Shown here one piece after another: positions 1 through 8,969 of a DNA stretch of 64,000 nt. The position numbers and the translations under genes are program-made. Origin of the DNA: Mucilaginibacter straminoryzae (GTDB lineage: Bacteria > Bacteroidota > Bacteroidia > Sphingobacteriales > Sphingobacteriaceae); assembly GCF_022953055.1 (NCBI RefSeq), contig NZ_JALJEJ010000008.1:1-64000 (forward strand), written 5' to 3'. Within the stretch, counting starts at the first letter, position 1. Each line of letters begins with the position of its first letter. The notes below the pieces were generated by a model. The model did no database searches. It had not been told where the DNA came from and saw only the letters and a list, made by a program, of their open reading frames with translations.

Positions 1-2
1 CC

Positions 3-86
3 CCACAAAGTGATGAGATAAAAGCTGCGTCAGCCGGGTTTGCACAAAATAAGCTATATTCACAGAACCCATCTGACAACTTTTAA
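3..86 (+). CDS. C-terminal end of an unidentified protein (cut by window edge)
   Basis: An open frame enters from the left edge and stops with TAA at 84-86. It encodes 27 residues ending in ...SQNPSDNF. A bidirectional hairpin terminator follows 58 bases later, as expected for the end of a plus-strand gene converging on speA. The fragment is too short to name, and chance openness cannot be excluded. Confidence 0.3.
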   Translation, partial: PQSDEIKAASAGFAQNKLYSQNPSDNF

Positions 87-143
87 AACCTACCAACTGT
101 CAGATCAAGTTGTGGCTATTACAGCTAAGCAAGACCAAAAAAC

Positions 144-170
144 AAAAGCGCTTCTTTTCAGAGCGCTTTT
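144..170. terminator. Bidirectional hairpin terminator between the left-edge gene and speA
   Basis: AAAAGCGC (144-151) pairs perfectly with GCGCTTTT (163-170) across an 11-base loop. On the minus strand the hairpin is followed by a T-rich stretch, so it should end the arginine decarboxylase transcript. The plus strand also has a short T run. Confidence 0.75.
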
Positions 171-199
171 TGCTTATAATGAATTTTTTAATTCTATTC

Positions 200-1594
200 T
201 CAGGTAGTGTAACCTAATATCTTCAATACCTGTTTACTGTTCTGCTCTTCGCCAAACACTTCAAAGTTGAACGTTTCATCGCGATTGCGGCGAATGATCA
301 CATGTTTCGGTGATGGCAGCAGGCAGTGGTGTATACCACCGTAACCACTTAATACTTCCTGATACGCGCCGGTGTTAAAGAAGCCCAGGTATTGCACCTT
401 ACGGGTCTTTGGCATGTACACGCTGTTCATGTGCGCTTCCTGGTTGTAATAATCCTGCCCGTCGCAGGTAATACCGCCTAAGTTCACACGCTCGTATTCG
501 GCATCCCAGTTATTGATCGGCAACAGCACATATTTCTGGTTCAAGGCCCAAACATCCGGCAGGTTGGTGATGAATGATCCGTCCAGCATTAACCATTTTT
601 CACGGTCGTTCTGTTGTTTACGCCCCAGTACTTTGTATAAAATACCAGAGGCTTCGGCTACGGTGTACTTTCCAAATTCGGTAATAATATCCGGTTCTAC
701 AGTATCATTCTCTGCGCAGATTTCTTTAATACGGCTAACGATCTCGTTCACCATATATTCGTAATCGAAATCAAACACTAGTGAATCTTTGAACGGCATA
801 CCGCCGCCAATATCCAACGTATCCAGGTCCGGGTTGATCTTCTTGAACTTGCAATACAGCGTTACGTATTTCTCCAACTCGTTCCAGTAGTATGGCGTAT
901 CAGAGATGCCAGAGTTGATAAAGAAGTGCAACAACTTCACCTTGAAATACGGGTTCTTCTGGATTTTGCTTTGGTAGAAGTCGATCACATCTTCAGAACG
1001 GATACCCAAACGCGAGGTATAGAACTGCGAATCAGGTTGTTCTTCCGAAGCGATACGGATACCCAGGTTACAAGGTGTATCCAGTTCTACTTCATCATCA
1101 TAGATGTTAAACTCTTCTTTGTTATCCAACACCGGGATAATGTTGCTGAAACCATCGTGCAGCATATCAATGATATACTGTTTATATTGGAAGGTTTTAA
1201 AGCCGTTACAGATCACCGTGATTTCTTTGCTTACTACACCTTTTTTCTCCAGTGTATCAATCATGGGCATGTCAAATGCAGATGATGTTTCCAGGTGGAT
1301 ATCGTTCTTTAAAGCTTCTTCAACAATATGTTTAAAGTGCGAACTTTTGGTGCAGTAACAATATTTATAGCCGCCGCGATAGTTATTCTTTACAATTGCT
1401 TGCTGGAACAACAACTTGGCCTGCTGTATTTTTTTAGAAATCATGGGGAGGTAGGTAAAACGCAGGGGGGTACCGTACGTTTCAATCATCTCCATCAGGT
1501 TCAGATCGTGAAAATATAATTCATCATCGATGATCTCGAAACCCTCCTGGGGGAACCCCACGCTCAGGTCAAGAAATTCCTGGTAGCTTTGCAT
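200..1594 (-). CDS. speA: Arginine decarboxylase, Bacteroidota type (fold III PLP enzyme)
   Basis: The 464-residue protein has the layout of PLP-dependent arginine/diaminopimelate decarboxylases: an N-terminal alanine-racemase-type barrel followed by a beta domain. The YKYCYCTKSSHF segment near residue 80 carries the presumptive PLP lysine. The glycine-rich DIGGGMPF near residue 265 is the phosphate-binding loop, and GAYQEVLSGYGG near 410 lies in the C-terminal domain. The expected reaction is arginine to agmatine in the cytoplasm, the first step of agmatine-route polyamine synthesis. It is shorter than E. coli SpeA, as is usual in Bacteroidota. It is a single-gene unit closed by the hairpin at 144-170. 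An ornithine or other basic amino acid decarboxylase of the same fold is the main alternative. Confidence 0.85.
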   Translation of the reverse strand: MQSYQEFLDLSVGFPQEGFEIIDDELYFHDLNLMEMIETYGTPLRFTYLPMISKKIQQAKLLFQQAIVKNNYRGGYKYCYCTKSSHFKHIVEEALKNDIHLETSSAFDMPMIDTLEKKGVVSKEITVICNGFKTFQYKQYIIDMLHDGFSNIIPVLDNKEEFNIYDDEVELDTPCNLGIRIASEEQPDSQFYTSRLGIRSEDVIDFYQSKIQKNPYFKVKLLHFFINSGISDTPYYWNELEKYVTLYCKFKKINPDLDTLDIGGGMPFKDSLVFDFDYEYMVNEIVSRIKEICAENDTVEPDIITEFGKYTVAEASGILYKVLGRKQQNDREKWLMLDGSFITNLPDVWALNQKYVLLPINNWDAEYERVNLGGITCDGQDYYNQEAHMNSVYMPKTRKVQYLGFFNTGAYQEVLSGYGGIHHCLLPSPKHVIIRRNRDETFNFEVFGEEQNSKQVLKILGYTT

Positions 1595-1750
1595 TCTCTA
1601 TTTATCCTCTAAAAATTTTGGCAAAAATGTATAAAATTAATGGGATTATAACCTGTTTTTCAGGAAGAAATTATAGTGGAATTGTAATTTATTTTTTTGC
1701 GAGCCAGGATGATTTTTAACGCAAAATAAACGATTGATAACCAGCCAATT

Positions 1751-2461
1751 TCAGCACTTTACCGTTTTCTTCTTTTTGCCCAGGTTTCCGCGGTCTTTTA
1801 CCTTATTTATATAGTCTGGTGCATAAGGCACTTTACAAGATGTTCCATGCATATCTGTAATCACCTTACCGATACTGGTAGCGGTAGCAATAGCGTCCTC
1901 GGTGAGCGGGGTAAGATAAGTGCCGGCACTAATAATAAAATTATTCATTCGGGAAACAACGCGGGTGGGCGATTGGCTGATCGTCTGCGCTATCCGTTTC
2001 AACAGTGTCCGCACTTCATCAAAATCTATTTCGTCGTCTGGTTTTAGCGCAAAAAGGCAGGACCAGGTTCCCCAACCTGCCGCCGCAACGTGAGGGCGAG
2101 GATCTTCAATCCATTTACGGGCCATATCAAAACCATGTTTGCTTCCGGCCGCTACCCATGGTACGGTGTACTCACAAATATTTTGAGATAAAGCTTGCTC
2201 TGCCCATAACTGCAAATCGTCCGGCGTCATCCGTTCATCGTCTGCAATTAAACCAGCCAGGTACATGGCATCCGAGTTACCGGTGGCATAAAGGTCTTTT
2301 GCTAATTGATAATCCTTTCTAATTTGTTTTTGAATGGGCTTCAGATGCTCAATCTTCACACCAAAGAAAGGTTCTTTGACACCATGTTTCAATAAGATCT
2401 TTTTGATCCCTTCGTCGGCATGCGACTCCAGGATAGTCATAATTTCGGCAACGGTCATCAC
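1751..2461 (-). CDS. AlkD-like DNA alkylation repair protein
   Basis: The 236-residue, mostly helical protein has the pattern of the AlkC/AlkD HEAT-like repeat DNA glycosylases (PF08713-type): GVKIEHLKPIQKQIRKDY near residue 35, DAMYLAGLIAD near 65, and an aromatic-rich WVAAGSKHGFDMARKWI segment near 105. Known members excise bulky or cationic alkylated bases without base flipping. The C terminus is lysine-rich (GKKKKTVKC), plausible for DNA contact. A second methionine directly follows the start, so the start may be one codon later. It stands alone, 290 bases from the downstream end of the MFS pair. Family call by pattern; enzymatic activity is inferred. Confidence 0.8.
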   Translation of the reverse strand: MMTVAEIMTILESHADEGIKKILLKHGVKEPFFGVKIEHLKPIQKQIRKDYQLAKDLYATGNSDAMYLAGLIADDERMTPDDLQLWAEQALSQNICEYTVPWVAAGSKHGFDMARKWIEDPRPHVAAAGWGTWSCLFALKPDDEIDFDEVRTLLKRIAQTISQSPTRVVSRMNNFIISAGTYLTPLTEDAIATATSIGKVITDMHGTSCKVPYAPDYINKVKDRGNLGKKKKTVKC

Positions 2462-2512
2462 ATACAGATCAATTGATCTAATATAAAAAATCCTTTTGTT
2501 GAAAATGTAATC

Positions 2513-3757
2513 TCAGGACTTAAAGCTGTTAACCCGCGGCTGCGTTTTCCTGAAACTTCTGATAGCAATAAAAGTACTGATGAGCATCAGTATGGCACCC
2601 AATAGATAAGGCGCGCCGGGGAAATAAACCGGGGCGTTCTGTTTGGTGAAGTGGTGAAATAGCGAGGTCATCAGCAGCGGGCCGATTACGGTGGTGATAC
2701 TCACCAGGCTGTTGAGTGCGCCTTGCAGTTCGCCTTGCTCGTTAGCCGCAACCTTTTCAGTGATCAATCCCTGCAGCGCTGGCCCGGAAATACCGCCCAA
2801 GCAGTAAGGGATCATAAACAGGTACATCATCCAGCCGTACCCGGCGAAGGCAATTAAAATCAGCCCGATGGCATAGAACAGCAAGCCTGCGATGATGCTC
2901 TTTTGCTGCCCGAACTTTGGAATAATAATACGAATCAACCCACCCTGAATACCTACCAACAAAACGCCTATAAAAATACCTAAGCTGCTGATACTTGGCA
3001 GTGTCCAGTTAAACTTTTCAATCAGGAAAAAAGCCAACACGCTTTCCACTGCTTTTTGGGCGATGTAAACCAAAGCAAATGCACTGATCAAACCGGTAAG
3101 TACGGGGTAATGATGCAGGCGAACTAAAGCGCCAATGGGGTTGGCCCGTTTCCAGTTGAAAGCCCTGCGGTTCTCTTTAACCAAAGATTCCGGAAGCACA
3201 AAAAAACCGTACAAGGCGTTGATAAGCGCCAGGGCCGATGCCGTGATAAAAGGAATTTTTATACCTATGGCACCAAGGTAACCGCCTAAACCTATTCCTA
3301 AAATAAAACCAAGGCCTGATGCTGCCCCAACCAAACCAAAATTAGCAGAGCGGCTATCACCATGACTGATATCGGCAATATAGGCTGTCGCTGTTGTAGT
3401 GCTCGCACCTGCAATACCGGCAATTGTCCGCCCGACGAACAGCCACGCCAGGGTAGGCGCAAAAGCCATGAACAGGTAATCTATCCCAAAGCCGAATAAC
3501 GAACCTAATAAGATTGGCCTCCGGCCGTAACGGTCGCTCAGGTTGCCCAACACCGGCGAAAACACAAACTGCATGGAAGCATAAGTAAAAGTGAGGTAGC
3601 CACTATATTGTGTAGCCGTGCTCAGGTCGGTGTGCGCTATTTGTTGCAGTAATTTGGGCAGGATAGGAATGATGATGCCCAAACCAAGGACATCTATAAA
3701 AATAGTGACGAAAATAAAACCTAACGCCGCGGGCCTTTTGCCAGTGGTTTGCTTCAT
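2513..3757 (-). CDS. TCR/Tet-family MFS drug exporter (copy 2 of tandem pair)
   Basis: This 414-residue integral membrane protein has about 12 predicted hydrophobic segments. It carries the MFS motif A signature GNLSDRYGRRPILLGS after TM2 and the antiporter-type motif C region GAASGLGFILGIGLGG in TM5. The N terminus (LGFIFVTIFIDVLGLGIIIPILP) resembles the TetA class of drug:H+ antiporters. It lies 38 bases downstream of a close paralogue in the same orientation, so the two are probably co-transcribed and arose by tandem duplication. The substrate cannot be read from the sequence; tetracycline is only one possibility. Confidence 0.85.
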   Translation of the reverse strand: MKQTTGKRPAALGFIFVTIFIDVLGLGIIIPILPKLLQQIAHTDLSTATQYSGYLTFTYASMQFVFSPVLGNLSDRYGRRPILLGSLFGFGIDYLFMAFAPTLAWLFVGRTIAGIAGASTTTATAYIADISHGDSRSANFGLVGAASGLGFILGIGLGGYLGAIGIKIPFITASALALINALYGFFVLPESLVKENRRAFNWKRANPIGALVRLHHYPVLTGLISAFALVYIAQKAVESVLAFFLIEKFNWTLPSISSLGIFIGVLLVGIQGGLIRIIIPKFGQQKSIIAGLLFYAIGLILIAFAGYGWMMYLFMIPYCLGGISGPALQGLITEKVAANEQGELQGALNSLVSITTVIGPLLMTSLFHHFTKQNAPVYFPGAPYLLGAILMLISTFIAIRSFRKTQPRVNSFKS

Positions 3758-3795
3758 ACTGCGAAGTATAACAAAATTAGCGGTGAAAGTTTTTA

Positions 3796-5031
3796 CTAAA
3801 CGGCCGCCTGCCTGGCTTTCTTAAAACTTCTGATGGCTAACAGGGTACTTAACAGCATCAGTACACCACCAAGAAAGAATGGCGCACCATGAAATACAAA
3901 TGGAGCCTTCTTCCCGGTAAATAGGCTAAAAAGCCCGGTCATCAATGGCGGACCGACAATAGAAGTCACACTGATCAGACTGGTTAAGCCGCCCTGCAGT
4001 TCGCCCTGCTCATTGGGTGGAATTTGTGTACTGATCAGTCCCTGTAACGCCGGCCCCGCAATACCGCCTAAACAGTAAGGCACCAGGAAGGCGAACATCA
4101 TCCAGCTTTGATTAGCGAATGCAAAAAGAAACAGTCCGGTACTGTATAAAAGCAAGCCTAATACGATGCTCTTTTTCTGCCCCAACTTAGGTATCGTTAC
4201 CCTAATCAACAGACCTTGCACCAAACCGGATAACAGCCCGACAACACCCAATGAGTAGCCCACCGTCGCTTCATTCCATTTAAAATAAGACATGGTGAAG
4301 TACGACCAGGTGCTTTGCACGGCATGGGCTGCGATGTAGATCAGGATCAAGGAGGCGATCAATCCGCTGATAGCCGGGTAGCGTTTTAACTGCATCAGCG
4401 AGCCAACCGGGTTAGCCCGGCGTAATTCAAAAGGCCTGCGGTTTTCCTGCGAAAGCGATTCGGGCAGGATAAAGAAACCGTACAAGGCATTCAGTAAAGC
4501 CATTCCGGCGGCGGCCAGGAAAGGTATTTTTGTACCGTACTGGCCCAATATACCACCTAAAACCGGCCCCACAATAAAGCCAATACCAAAGGCCGCACCG
4601 ATGATACCAAAGTTTTGCGCTCTTTTCTCAGGGGTACTTACATCAGCAATATAGGCGGATGCGGTAGTAAAACTCGCGCCTGTTATCCCGGCAATCATGC
4701 GCCCTAAAAACAGCCACCAAACGGTAGGGGCAAACGCCAAAAAGGTATAATCTATAGCGAACCCTATCAGTGAACCTAACAAGACAGGTCGTCTGCCATA
4801 TTTATCACTTAAATTACCCAATACGGGGGCAAACAGAAATTGCATCACAGAGTAAGCAAACGTAAGCCAGCCGCCCCAACTCGCGGCGCTTTCTATAGTG
4901 CCGTGGGTAAGGTGTGCGATCAGCTTTGGAAATACGGGTATCACGATACCGAAGCCTGTAATATCTATTAAAAGAGTAACGAAGATAAAGCCAAGGGCGG
5001 GTTCGCGTTTAGGTTTTTCCGTCTCTGCCAT
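3796..5031 (-). CDS. TCR/Tet-family MFS drug exporter (copy 1 of tandem pair)
   Basis: This 411-residue protein has 12 predicted membrane segments and is plainly paralogous along its full length to the downstream gene at 2513-3757. Shared blocks include [22 protein letters not shown] at the N terminus, [16 protein letters not shown] (motif A), [10 protein letters not shown], and [19 protein letters not shown] near residue 320. It is the first gene of the pair. It belongs to the TetA-like branch of the major facilitator superfamily, drug:proton antiporters of the inner membrane. No TetR-type repressor is adjacent, unlike classical mobile tet loci, so expression may be constitutive or controlled elsewhere. 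Confidence 0.85.
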   Translation of the reverse strand: MAETEKPKREPALGFIFVTLLIDITGFGIVIPVFPKLIAHLTHGTIESAASWGGWLTFAYSVMQFLFAPVLGNLSDKYGRRPVLLGSLIGFAIDYTFLAFAPTVWWLFLGRMIAGITGASFTTASAYIADVSTPEKRAQNFGIIGAAFGIGFIVGPVLGGILGQYGTKIPFLAAAGMALLNALYGFFILPESLSQENRRPFELRRANPVGSLMQLKRYPAISGLIASLILIYIAAHAVQSTWSYFTMSYFKWNEATVGYSLGVVGLLSGLVQGLLIRVTIPKLGQKKSIVLGLLLYSTGLFLFAFANQSWMMFAFLVPYCLGGIAGPALQGLISTQIPPNEQGELQGGLTSLISVTSIVGPPLMTGLFSLFTGKKAPFVFHGAPFFLGGVLMLLSTLLAIRSFKKARQAAV

Positions 5032-5151
5032 GATATAATAGTTTTAGGTGATTGGTACTTTGTTTGCGCAAAGGACGCTAAAGATAGAAAGTATGTTTGA
5101 AATGGCTGGTTTTAATTTACTAACAGTTTCATTAATTGCCCTTTAACAAAA

Positions 5152-5173
5152 AAGAGCGGTGTAAGCCGCTCTT
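5152..5173 (-). terminator. Hairpin terminator of the LOG-family gene
   Basis: AAGAGCGG (5152-5159) pairs perfectly with CCGCTCTT (5166-5173). Read on the minus strand the stem is followed by TTTTTTG, the expected U tract, 21 bases after the stop of the gene at 5195. Confidence 0.8.
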
Positions 5174-5194
5174 CTGTATTCGATTAAACCACTA

Positions 5195-5902
5195 TTAAAA
5201 GTTCGGTTTCAATACGTATTTCTGATAGAAACGGAAGATATGCTCAACCGCTTCTTCTGCCGTGTCTACCACACGGTAAAGGTTTAGATCGTCCGGGCTG
5301 ATGTTATGCTCTTCGTTCAGCATTTTTTCTTCCACCCAGTCGAACAACCCTTTCCAGTATTCCCTGCCGACGAACACGATCGGGAAACGGGCAATCTTAC
5401 CGGTCTGGATCAGCGTGATCGCCTCGAAAGATTCGTCCATCGTGCCGAAGCCACCGGGCAAGATGATAAAGCCCTGGGAATACTTCATGAACATTACCTT
5501 CCGGATAAAAAAGTAATCGAACTCCAGCAGTTTATCCCTGTCGATATACTTGTTGTGAAACTGTTCGAAAGGCAGTTCGATATTTAAACCTACCGATTTA
5601 CCACCGGCTTCGTAAGCGCCCTTGTTAGCAGCTTCCATAATACCCGGGCCACCGCCGGAAATTACCCCATAACCATGCTCGGTAAGCAGGCGGGCAGTAT
5701 CTTCTGCAAGCTGATAAAACTTATTTTCGTTCTTGGTCCGTGCAGAACCAAAGATAGACACACACGGGCCGATCTTGGCAAGTTTCTCAAAGCCGTCTAC
5801 AAACTCGGCCATGATCTTGAATATCTGCCAGGAGTCGGTTACCTTAATCTCCTGCCAGTCTTTATTGGTAAAAGCCTGTCTTATTTTTTCGTCACTTGTC
5901 AT
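5195..5902 (-). CDS. LOG-family phosphoribohydrolase (TIGR00730 type)
   Basis: The 235-residue Rossmann-like protein carries the two LOG hallmarks: GGGPG at 83-87 and PGGFGTMDE at 149-157. Characterised members hydrolyse nucleoside 5'-monophosphates (cytokinin riboside monophosphate in plants and some bacteria; AMP/CMP/GMP in related PpnN) to free base and ribose 5-phosphate. Older annotations call such proteins lysine decarboxylase, which is not supported. The gene lies 28 bases downstream of the sodium:solute symporter gene in the same orientation and may share its transcript. It ends at a strong hairpin at 5152-5173. The native bacterial substrate is uncertain. Confidence 0.85.
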   Translation of the reverse strand: MTSDEKIRQAFTNKDWQEIKVTDSWQIFKIMAEFVDGFEKLAKIGPCVSIFGSARTKNENKFYQLAEDTARLLTEHGYGVISGGGPGIMEAANKGAYEAGGKSVGLNIELPFEQFHNKYIDRDKLLEFDYFFIRKVMFMKYSQGFIILPGGFGTMDESFEAITLIQTGKIARFPIVFVGREYWKGLFDWVEEKMLNEEHNISPDDLNLYRVVDTAEEAVEHIFRFYQKYVLKPNF

Positions 5903-5930
5903 ACATTACAAAAATTGAATAGGTATAAAA

Positions 5931-7415
5931 TTAAAGTGCTGCAACCTTTTGCTTTGGGGCAGAGGTGAGCAGCAAACCTGCAAAAGTAATTAATCCGTTT
6001 ACAATGATCAGTTCATTATCAAAAACATAGCCTCCTAACCATTTTTTTGACTCGCTGCTTAAGAAATAACAGATCGCCGGAGAAATCAAACAGATAAAAG
6101 GCACCAGTTTATCATTTACCTGTCGTGTAGTCATTAGCAAGCCGAAACCGTAAAGACCTAATAGCGGGCCATACGTGTAGGAGGCAATTTTAAATATCGC
6201 GCTTACAACTGCATCATTGTTAATGGCATTAAACAGGATAATAGTCAAGAACATCAAACCCGAAAATCCGATATGCACATAATGCCGGGTAGCTACCATT
6301 TGTTTGGAGTTGGTATCTGCTTTTTTATTGAAATTCAGAAAATCAACGCAGAAAGAAGTGGTCAGGGCGGTCAGGGCAGAATCTGTTGTTGCAAACGTGG
6401 CTGCAGTTAACCCCAGCATAAACACAATAGCCGGTACCAACCCAAGATAATTGAGTGCCAGGGTGGGATAGAGGTAGTCTGTCTTAGCTACTGTTACACC
6501 TTTATTGGCCGCATAGATATATAGCAGTGCGCCAACGCTTAAAAAGAACAGGTTGATCACTACAAATACCCCGGTAAAGCTGAACATGTTCTTTTGCGCT
6601 TCGCGGATATTTTTTAAGCTCAGGTTCTTTTGCATCAGGTCCTGATCCAGGCCAACCATGGCGATGGTAATAAACATGCCGCCTAAAAACTGCTTCAGGA
6701 AATGGAACTTGCTGCCGAGCAGATCGTGCCAGAAAAATATCTTTGAATAATTACTGTTTTTAACGGTTTCAAATGCCTGTAAAGCGCTTAGATCCAGGCT
6801 TCGGCAAATGAAATAGATCGATAAAAAAACAGAAGTTACCAGGAAGAGCGTCTGCAAGCTATCGGTAATGATAATGGTTTTCAAGCCTCCTTTGAATGTG
6901 TAGCTCCAGATCAGCAGCAGGCAGATTAAGACGGTGACCGCAAAGGGAATATGGTAACTATCGAATATAAATTTTTGCAGGATAATCACCACCAGGTAAA
7001 GCCTGAACGCTGAACCAATGGTACGGCTGATGAGGAAGATGCCAGCAGCCGTTTTATAACTACGCTTACCTAAAGCGCCTTCTATATAACTGTAGATAGA
7101 AGTTAGTTTCAAACGGTAATAAAGCGGCAGCAACACCAGGCAGATCACCACGAAACCGGCCGCATTACCCAGAACAAATTGAAAGTACGAAAACTGGTCG
7201 CCGGTGGGTGCGCCAACTTTTCCCGGAACGGAAATAAAGGTAACGCCGCTCAGCGCCGTCCCGATCATACCGAAAGCGACGAGATACCATTTAGAATTGC
7301 GGTTGGCCACAAAAAAGGTATCATTGTCTGATGTTTTTTGCGTAGTTAAAAAGGCAATCAGCACCAGCACAAAAAAGTAACCGATAATAAATAGTAGCAA
7401 TACTCCGGGTGACAT
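5931..7415 (-). CDS. Sodium:solute symporter (SSS family)
   Basis: The 494-residue protein has about 13 hydrophobic segments and the SSS-family pattern: the N-terminal GYFFVLVLIAFLTT helix, RNSKWYLVAFGMIGTALSGVTFISVPG (TM2 with the discontinuous helix region), and GLDQDLMQKNLS near residue 260. Members couple Na+ entry to uptake of sugars, amino acids, vitamins or anions; the substrate cannot be read here. The start at 7415 leaves 99 bases to the divergent recR start, enough for two promoters. The LOG gene follows after 28 bases. Confidence 0.85.
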   Translation of the reverse strand: MSPGVLLLFIIGYFFVLVLIAFLTTQKTSDNDTFFVANRNSKWYLVAFGMIGTALSGVTFISVPGKVGAPTGDQFSYFQFVLGNAAGFVVICLVLLPLYYRLKLTSIYSYIEGALGKRSYKTAAGIFLISRTIGSAFRLYLVVIILQKFIFDSYHIPFAVTVLICLLLIWSYTFKGGLKTIIITDSLQTLFLVTSVFLSIYFICRSLDLSALQAFETVKNSNYSKIFFWHDLLGSKFHFLKQFLGGMFITIAMVGLDQDLMQKNLSLKNIREAQKNMFSFTGVFVVINLFFLSVGALLYIYAANKGVTVAKTDYLYPTLALNYLGLVPAIVFMLGLTAATFATTDSALTALTTSFCVDFLNFNKKADTNSKQMVATRHYVHIGFSGLMFLTIILFNAINNDAVVSAIFKIASYTYGPLLGLYGFGLLMTTRQVNDKLVPFICLISPAICYFLSSESKKWLGGYVFDNELIIVNGLITFAGLLLTSAPKQKVAAL

Positions 7416-7502
7416 ACGCTTATTGGTTAGTGTCGGAAAAATGTAAAGGGCGAAAGATAGGCTGTTGACCTTATCCTGACAAGAAATCAGACGCTTTTTT
7501 TT

Positions 7503-7510
7503 TAAATTTG
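7503..7510 (+). promoter_or_regulatory. -7 box of the recR promoter
   Basis: TAAATTTG matches the Bacteroidota -7 consensus TAnnTTTG exactly. It ends only 4 bases before the recR ATG at 7515, so the transcript would be nearly leaderless. No clear -33 TTG occurs at the usual spacing. Confidence 0.5.
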
Positions 7511-7514
7511 AAGA

Positions 7515-8132
7515 ATGAATTTTTCCTCTAAGTTGCTTGAAAATGCTGTAGCAGAGTTTGCAAAACTACCGGGTGTGGGGCAGAAGACCGCGTTACGGCT
7601 CGTGCTGCATCTGCTGAATCAGGACAAGGAGGAAGTGGAGCGTTTCGGATCGGCCGTTACCAAACTGCGTAACGAAATTCTGTATTGTTCTGTCTGTAAT
7701 AACATCTCAGACCATGTGGTTTGCGAGATCTGCTCATCTAACAAACGCGATCAGGCTACAATCTGTATAGTAGAAGATACACGTGATGTGATGGCTATTG
7801 AGAACACTAATCAGTTCACTGGTGTTTATCACGTTTTAGGCGGATTAATTTCACCGATGGATGGCGTTGGTCCGGCTGACCTGGATATTGATTCTCTGGT
7901 AGCCAGAGTAGCTTCCGGAGGCACTAAAGAGGTTATTTTTGCTTTAAGCGCAACGATGGAGGGCGATACTACTATTTTCTACCTTAACAAGCGCTTAAAA
8001 GATTTCAACATAAGCATTTCTACCATTGCCCGTGGCATAGCCTTTGGTGGTGAATTAGAGTACGTTGACGAAATTACACTGGGGCGGTCTATTGCTACCA
8101 GGGTGCCGTACGAAAATTCACTCTCGCGGTAG
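7515..8132 (+). CDS. recR: Recombination mediator RecR
   Basis: The 205-residue length is typical for RecR. It has an N-terminal helix-hairpin-helix (about 11-31, KLPGVGQKTALRL), a four-cysteine zinc site (C58, C61, C70, C73), and a Toprim domain beginning with CIVEDTRDVMAIE near residue 90, followed by the conserved YHVLGG segment. With RecO and RecF it loads RecA onto SSB-coated single-stranded gaps. It is the first gene of a tight run: the glycosyltransferase starts 3 bases after its stop. Confidence 0.95.
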   Translation: MNFSSKLLENAVAEFAKLPGVGQKTALRLVLHLLNQDKEEVERFGSAVTKLRNEILYCSVCNNISDHVVCEICSSNKRDQATICIVEDTRDVMAIENTNQFTGVYHVLGGLISPMDGVGPADLDIDSLVARVASGGTKEVIFALSATMEGDTTIFYLNKRLKDFNISISTIARGIAFGGELEYVDEITLGRSIATRVPYENSLSR

Positions 8133-8135
8133 TAA

Positions 8136-8969
8136 ATGAAATTATCTGTAGTTATTGTTAGCCATAACCAGTGCGGCCAGTTGAGAAAATCACTGAGTGC
8201 GTTAACGCGTGCTGTAAAAAATCTGGATGCGGAAATCATACTCATCGATAATTCTTCAGAAGATAATACTTCTGCGATGGCGCTGAAAGAATTTCCGGAA
8301 GTAAGGCTGATGACGCTATCCCCCTTTAGACGTTATACCCAGGCCGGAAACCAAGGGTTGAGCATGGTAAAAGGCGAGTTTGTACTGCTGCTGAACCCCG
8401 ATGTGGTTGTTAAACCAAAATCTATAGAACAAGCATTAGCGTTTATGACTGACCGTCAATCTGCCGGTGGTTTAAATATCCGCATGGTGGATGAAGCTGG
8501 CAATTACCTGCAGGAATCAAAGAAAGTGTTGCCCCGCACGTGGGTGGCATTTTTAAAGCTGACAGGCTTGTTCCGTCAGTTCCAGAAGTCGCGCTTTACC
8601 GATTATTTATCAGCCAGTTATAAAGACGAGTTTGATATCGCTGAGACCGATGTGCTGAACAATTGCTTTATGCTGACCAGGTACGCCGTTCTTCAGCAGA
8701 TAGGTTTGTTTGACGAACGCTTTTCTGATTACGGTGCAACGATAGACTTTTCTTACCGCATGCGGCTGGTCGGCTTCAAAAACTATTACTTTCCAAAAAC
8801 TTACCTGATACAAATGGCCGATAAACGGGTATCGCGGTTTAACTGGCAACATCTGAAAAATTTTTATCTGGCGATGTTTATATTCGCTGCGAAATATTTA
8901 TTCAGTTTGCCTGCCCTTCATGTAAAACCGGTGCAGAAACTGTACCCGGCTTATGAACTTAAAGGATAA
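8136..8969 (+). CDS. Family 2 glycosyltransferase
   Basis: The 277-residue protein begins with the GT-A nucleotide-binding pattern KLSVVIVSHNQ, followed by ILIDNSSEDNT near residue 33 and LLLNPDVVV near residue 85, which supplies the DXD-like metal and nucleotide-sugar site. The layout matches rhamnosyltransferase-like GT2 enzymes of cell-surface glycan assembly. No transmembrane helix is obvious apart from a short hydrophobic stretch (LAMFIFAAKYLFSL) near the C terminus, which may associate with the membrane. It overlaps the next gene by 17 bases. Donor and acceptor sugars are unknown. Confidence 0.85.
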   Translation: MKLSVVIVSHNQCGQLRKSLSALTRAVKNLDAEIILIDNSSEDNTSAMALKEFPEVRLMTLSPFRRYTQAGNQGLSMVKGEFVLLLNPDVVVKPKSIEQALAFMTDRQSAGGLNIRMVDEAGNYLQESKKVLPRTWVAFLKLTGLFRQFQKSRFTDYLSASYKDEFDIAETDVLNNCFMLTRYAVLQQIGLFDERFSDYGATIDFSYRMRLVGFKNYYFPKTYLIQMADKRVSRFNWQHLKNFYLAMFIFAAKYLFSLPALHVKPVQKLYPAYELKG

